Both the position numbers and the translations under genes were made by a program. DNA of 16,597 bases, taken from assembly GCA_018065365.1 (NCBI GenBank), contig JAGHTH010000085.1, positions 1-16,597 on the forward strand. The letters are read 5' to 3'. The notes beneath the pieces were generated by a model. It was not told where the DNA came from. It saw only the letters and a program-made list of their open reading frames with translations, and did not search any database. Shown here in pieces: positions 14,174 through 16,597 of this stretch (positions are counted from its first letter, which is position 1; every line of letters starts with the position of its first letter). This DNA is from Candidatus Coliplasma caballi. GTDB lineage: Bacteria > Bacillota > Clostridia > Oscillospirales > CAG-382.

Positions 14174-16108
14174 TTACGCTTGCAAAGCCGCGGCTTTGCG
14201 TTCCTTGCGCGCGAGACGGCGCGCTTTTCTGCGCTTCCGCGTCAGGATCAGCACCACGACGACCACGATGAGCACGATCGGCAGAGCGATCACGACGATC
14301 GTAATGGCGCCGGGATTTTTCAGAACGTCGCCGAGCGACGCTTTTTCGACCTTGTTTTTGCGGTTATCGGTCGAATGGTAGGTTTCCGGAATGGTCGGGA
14401 CACCGTTCTTTTCGGGGAACGACATCAAATAGTTCTTGAACGCCACCCACTCCTTGATCTCGTTTCCGTCGGTGTTGTGAAGTGAGCAATCGTAGAAGTC
14501 TTCGACGGGCGTTCCGTCCGCGAATTTCGGGACGATTTTCAGAACGCCGTAGGTCAGACCGTTGAGCATTCCGAGCATATTCGCGGCGTACATATTGCAG
14601 GCGACTTTGTAGAGTTTATTGTCTTCGATCGTTTCGGTCGAGCCGTCTTCGCGGACGAGGCAGATATCCGTTACGCGATCCAGCAGGACACGTTTGGTAT
14701 TGAACGTATAGCGCAGCCCGCTGTAACTCATTTTGATGTAACTGACCAGCGGCCCGAGCGAAGCGTCCAGCTCGACGAGCAGTTTGAGTTCCTCGCCCGT
14801 AACGTAGGCGCAGAGGATCGGATGCCCCGCCGAGCCGTCTTTTCCGACGCCAAGAGAGCAGATCTCAAACGCCTGCGCGGTCGTGATGTCGCCTGCGCGG
14901 AAGGTGTCGCGGATCGTTCCGAGTCCGACCAGCGCCACGTCGATGTCGTCGATGCCGTTGCGCTTGGCTTCGTAAATGTAGGAGTCGGCGATCAGGTTGC
15001 CGAAGGGGTATTCCTGATGTGTCGCGGTCATTTCGCCGAGCGACATGAAATCGAACTCCGAACGGCAGATGACCTGGTCAAAGCCGACGTTTTCATCCGC
15101 AAGGTAGGTCTTTCCGACCTGCTCTTTGTATTCCGCGAGGTCGGCGGCGATCCCGGGATCTTCCGGAACGGAGCCGTCGCAGGAAAGTAAGGAATAGCCG
15201 GTTACTTCCACGCCGCTTTCCGAAACGGCGAGGTCGAGCATTCCGAGGTTGTGCAGGTATTCGCCGCAGCAGACCAACAGGGTGGAGCCGATGCGGACGG
15301 GCTTTTCAAAGGAAGAATGGGTGTGCCCGCTCAGAATGACGTCGATTTCCGGAACTGCCATGGCGAGCTGGACGTCCTCGCCCTCGGTCTCGCTTTCCGT
15401 TCCGGAATGGGATAAGCAGAGGATCACGTCCGGCTCCGCTTCCGCGCGGATCGCCTTGACCGTAGACTTTGCCGCCTCGACGTAATCTGTAAATTTCATC
15501 TTCGCGGTGGGGGCGCAGGACAGGCAGTCGATGCCGAACAGTCCGAAGACCGCGATGCGTAAACCGCCGCGCTCCAGCACGACGTATTTTTTCGCGCCGT
15601 AAAGCCGCATGGCGTCGGCGAGCTTTCGTTGTTCTTCGGTCAGCGCGCCGTGGAATTTCATATTCGACTGCACCAGCGCGGGCAGCGGATCGCCGGAACG
15701 CATCGCCGCGAGCAGCATTTCCGCTACGCCGTCGTCGCCGTAGTCGAACTCGTGGTTGCCGAACGTCGTGGCGTCGCAGCCGAGTTTCCCGAGCAGGCGG
15801 AGTTCGTAGGCGTCGGTGGCGTAATTGGCCTGCAAAAGCGTTCCCATGGAGAAGTCGCCGCCGTCCACGTAGATCGAACTTTCCGTGCGGTTGCGGTCAA
15901 GCAGCGTTTTCAGACGCGCCGCGCCGCCGTATTGCACTTTTTCGCCGTTTACGGTTTCTTCCGCGTTCAGAAAATGGGAATGCAGGTCGTGCGTGAACAG
16001 AATGCGCAGCGGGCGCGCTTCTCCGTCCGCGGACACGGAGCATACCGACGCGGTCAGAGTCGTAAACAACATCACGACGACGAAAAGCAGGCAGATCATT
16101 TTTTTCAT
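14174..16108 (-). CDS. Secreted, membrane-anchored UshA/5'-nucleotidase-like metallophosphoesterase
   Basis: From the ATG at 16108 the protein has 644 residues. It starts with a signal peptide (MKK, a hydrophobic core, likely cleavage after VSA at 27). The two-metal phosphoesterase motifs follow: DLHSH 41-45, GGDFSMG 83-89, GNHEFD 117-122, LSHSG 232-236 and SGHTHS 260-265. A 5'-nucleotidase-type C-terminal domain follows (about 350-560), then one membrane helix (about 601-623) and a very basic tail that would stay inside. The enzyme should therefore sit on the outer face of the membrane and hydrolyse nucleotides, nucleotide sugars or similar phosphoesters. The segment where relatives have an NGGxR-like substrate loop reads VGLGTIR, so substrate choice may differ. 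The gene has its own promoter and is followed by the NRPS after ~31 nt with no terminator, which suggests co-transcription. A GTG at 16117 is possible but sits only 3 nt from the ribosome site. Confidence 0.88.
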   Translation of the reverse strand: MKKMICLLFVVVMLFTTLTASVCSVSADGEARPLRILFTHDLHSHFLNAEETVNGEKVQYGGAARLKTLLDRNRTESSIYVDGGDFSMGTLLQANYATDAYELRLLGKLGCDATTFGNHEFDYGDDGVAEMLLAAMRSGDPLPALVQSNMKFHGALTEEQRKLADAMRLYGAKKYVVLERGGLRIAVFGLFGIDCLSCAPTAKMKFTDYVEAAKSTVKAIRAEAEPDVILCLSHSGTESETEGEDVQLAMAVPEIDVILSGHTHSSFEKPVRIGSTLLVCCGEYLHNLGMLDLAVSESGVEVTGYSLLSCDGSVPEDPGIAADLAEYKEQVGKTYLADENVGFDQVICRSEFDFMSLGEMTATHQEYPFGNLIADSYIYEAKRNGIDDIDVALVGLGTIRDTFRAGDITTAQAFEICSLGVGKDGSAGHPILCAYVTGEELKLLVELDASLGPLVSYIKMSYSGLRYTFNTKRVLLDRVTDICLVREDGSTETIEDNKLYKVACNMYAANMLGMLNGLTYGVLKIVPKFADGTPVEDFYDCSLHNTDGNEIKEWVAFKNYLMSFPEKNGVPTIPETYHSTDNRKNKVEKASLGDVLKNPGAITIVVIALPIVLIVVVVVLILTRKRRKARRLARKERKAAALQA

Positions 16109-16120
16109 ACAAAGCACCGT

Positions 16121-16126
16121 CCCTTC
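16121..16126 (-). promoter_or_regulatory. Ribosome binding site of the metallophosphoesterase
   Basis: GAAGGG on the minus strand lies 12 nt before the ATG at 16108 and only 3 nt before the alternative GTG at 16117. The spacing to the ATG is rather long, but the signal peptide begins naturally there. Confidence 0.5.
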
Positions 16127-16159
16127 ACGGAAATCGCGGGGATATATTTTTTCAGTTTC

Positions 16160-16188
16160 ATTATATCATATCTTCCGTCGTTTTGCAA
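16160..16188 (-). promoter_or_regulatory. Sigma-A-type promoter of the phosphoesterase-NRPS operon
   Basis: The minus strand has TTGCAA (16188-16183) and a perfect TATAAT (16165-16160) separated by exactly 17 bp in a locally AT-rich stretch. Transcription would start near 16153, giving a leader of about 45 nt. It lies just past the terminator of the upstream transporter, so the operon appears to be independently transcribed. The -35 matches consensus at four of six positions. Confidence 0.72.
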
Positions 16189-16198
16189 GACAAAATAT

Positions 16199-16229
16199 AT
16201 AAAAAATCGCCGCGCAAACCGCGCGGCGA
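16199..16229 (-). terminator. Rho-independent terminator of the MFS gene
   Basis: A 9-bp perfect GC-rich stem (16221-16229 with 16207-16215, 5-nt loop) is followed on the minus strand by six T residues and more AT-rich sequence. It lies about 20 nt past the transporter stop codon and directly upstream of the next promoter. Confidence 0.92.
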
Positions 16230-16250
16230 GAGAAAACGCAAAAGGAAAAG

Positions 16251-16597
16251 TTATCGCGATTCGGAAAGGCGTTTGCGGCGATTGCGCAGCTTTCTGGCAA
16301 CGCTGTAAGCGATCCCGATCGCCGTGATGACCGCGGAAACCGTCCAAAGCAGGATGAATACGCGCGACCAGCCGCTTCCGTCGGCGATCGTTCCGAGTCC
16401 GTACGAGCTGATCGTCGATCCGACGTAGCAGCAACCGTTCAGAATACCCGAGAGCAGACCGGGGTTGCATTTTTCGCGCAGGTACATCGGCGCCATGCTC
16501 GTGATGACGGCGTTGATCGCGTGTGTCGAAACGATCACGATCGCGAACGATCCGAACACCGCGAGAAAACTGCTTTGCAGCGTGAGGACGATCACGG
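16251..16597 (-). CDS. MFS transporter, C-terminal end (5' partial)
   Basis: The frame is open to the right edge of the window, so only the last ~115 residues are seen. They form about three hydrophobic helices ending in a basic tail (RKLRNRRKRLSESR). The pattern PMYLREKCNPGLLSGILNG, followed by YVGSTISSYGLGTIAD and a Gly-Trp pair, resembles the C-terminal half of OPA-like major facilitator transporters (sugar-phosphate and glycerol-phosphate type). The substrate cannot be told from this part. A terminator follows the stop at once, so it is not in the same transcript as the phosphoesterase and NRPS, although it lies next to them in the same direction. Confidence 0.8.
   Translation of the reverse strand, partial: VIVLTLQSSFLAVFGSFAIVIVSTHAINAVITSMAPMYLREKCNPGLLSGILNGCCYVGSTISSYGLGTIADGSGWSRVFILLWTVSAVITAIGIAYSVARKLRNRRKRLSESR

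Overview
The window looks like a chromosome segment from an anaerobic, GC-rich Clostridia-type Firmicute of the kind found in gut or rumen. This is inferred from the gene types: a multi-ferredoxin flavin oxidoreductase next to hypA-hypB, and a terminal-reductase NRPS of the class known from gut Clostridia. No marker gene fixes the taxon.

Layout. (1) Positions 1-3559, plus strand, hold a tightly packed operon: the 3' part of a GltD-like FAD/NAD(P) oxidoreductase with several Fe-S motifs, then hypA, then hypB (nickel metallochaperone and GTPase). (2) About 3570-5190 is a visibly AT-rich block. It carries a complete class I SAM-dependent methyltransferase (plus) and the C-terminal half of a PAP2-family membrane phosphatase (minus, no start codon, N-terminal half missing). 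The two converge on a perfect 16-bp bidirectional terminator. (3) Positions 5192-16108, minus strand, form the main feature: one operon read from a sigma-A-like promoter at 16160-16188. It encodes a secreted, membrane-anchored UshA/5'-nucleotidase-like metallophosphoesterase, followed after about 31 nt by a three-module nonribosomal peptide synthetase. The NRPS order is A-T-C-A-T-C-A-T-R. In this sequence it is split into two reading frames by an apparent single-base frameshift near 8458-8470, inside the second condensation domain. (4) Positions 16199-16597 hold a terminator and the C-terminal end of an MFS transporter on the minus strand.

How the genes may work together. The NRPS has no thioesterase. 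It ends in an NAD(P)H-dependent thioester reductase, so release as an aldehyde is expected. Its first adenylation domain lacks the aspartate that binds the alpha-amino group of an amino acid (Leu in its place), so it may load an amine-less acid. The best prediction is an N-acyl dipeptide aldehyde, a chemotype known to inhibit proteases. If the first unit is an amino acid instead, a tripeptide aldehyde or cyclic imine would result. No phosphopantetheinyl transferase or dedicated exporter is visible. The phosphoesterase is co-directional and probably co-transcribed, but its part in the pathway is unknown.

The most notable points are the unusual NRPS loading domain, the frameshift that splits the NRPS, and the abrupt junction where the NRPS stop codon abuts a decapitated PAP2 gene in foreign-looking DNA. 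That junction means either a real insertion or rearrangement boundary, or a chimeric assembly join.
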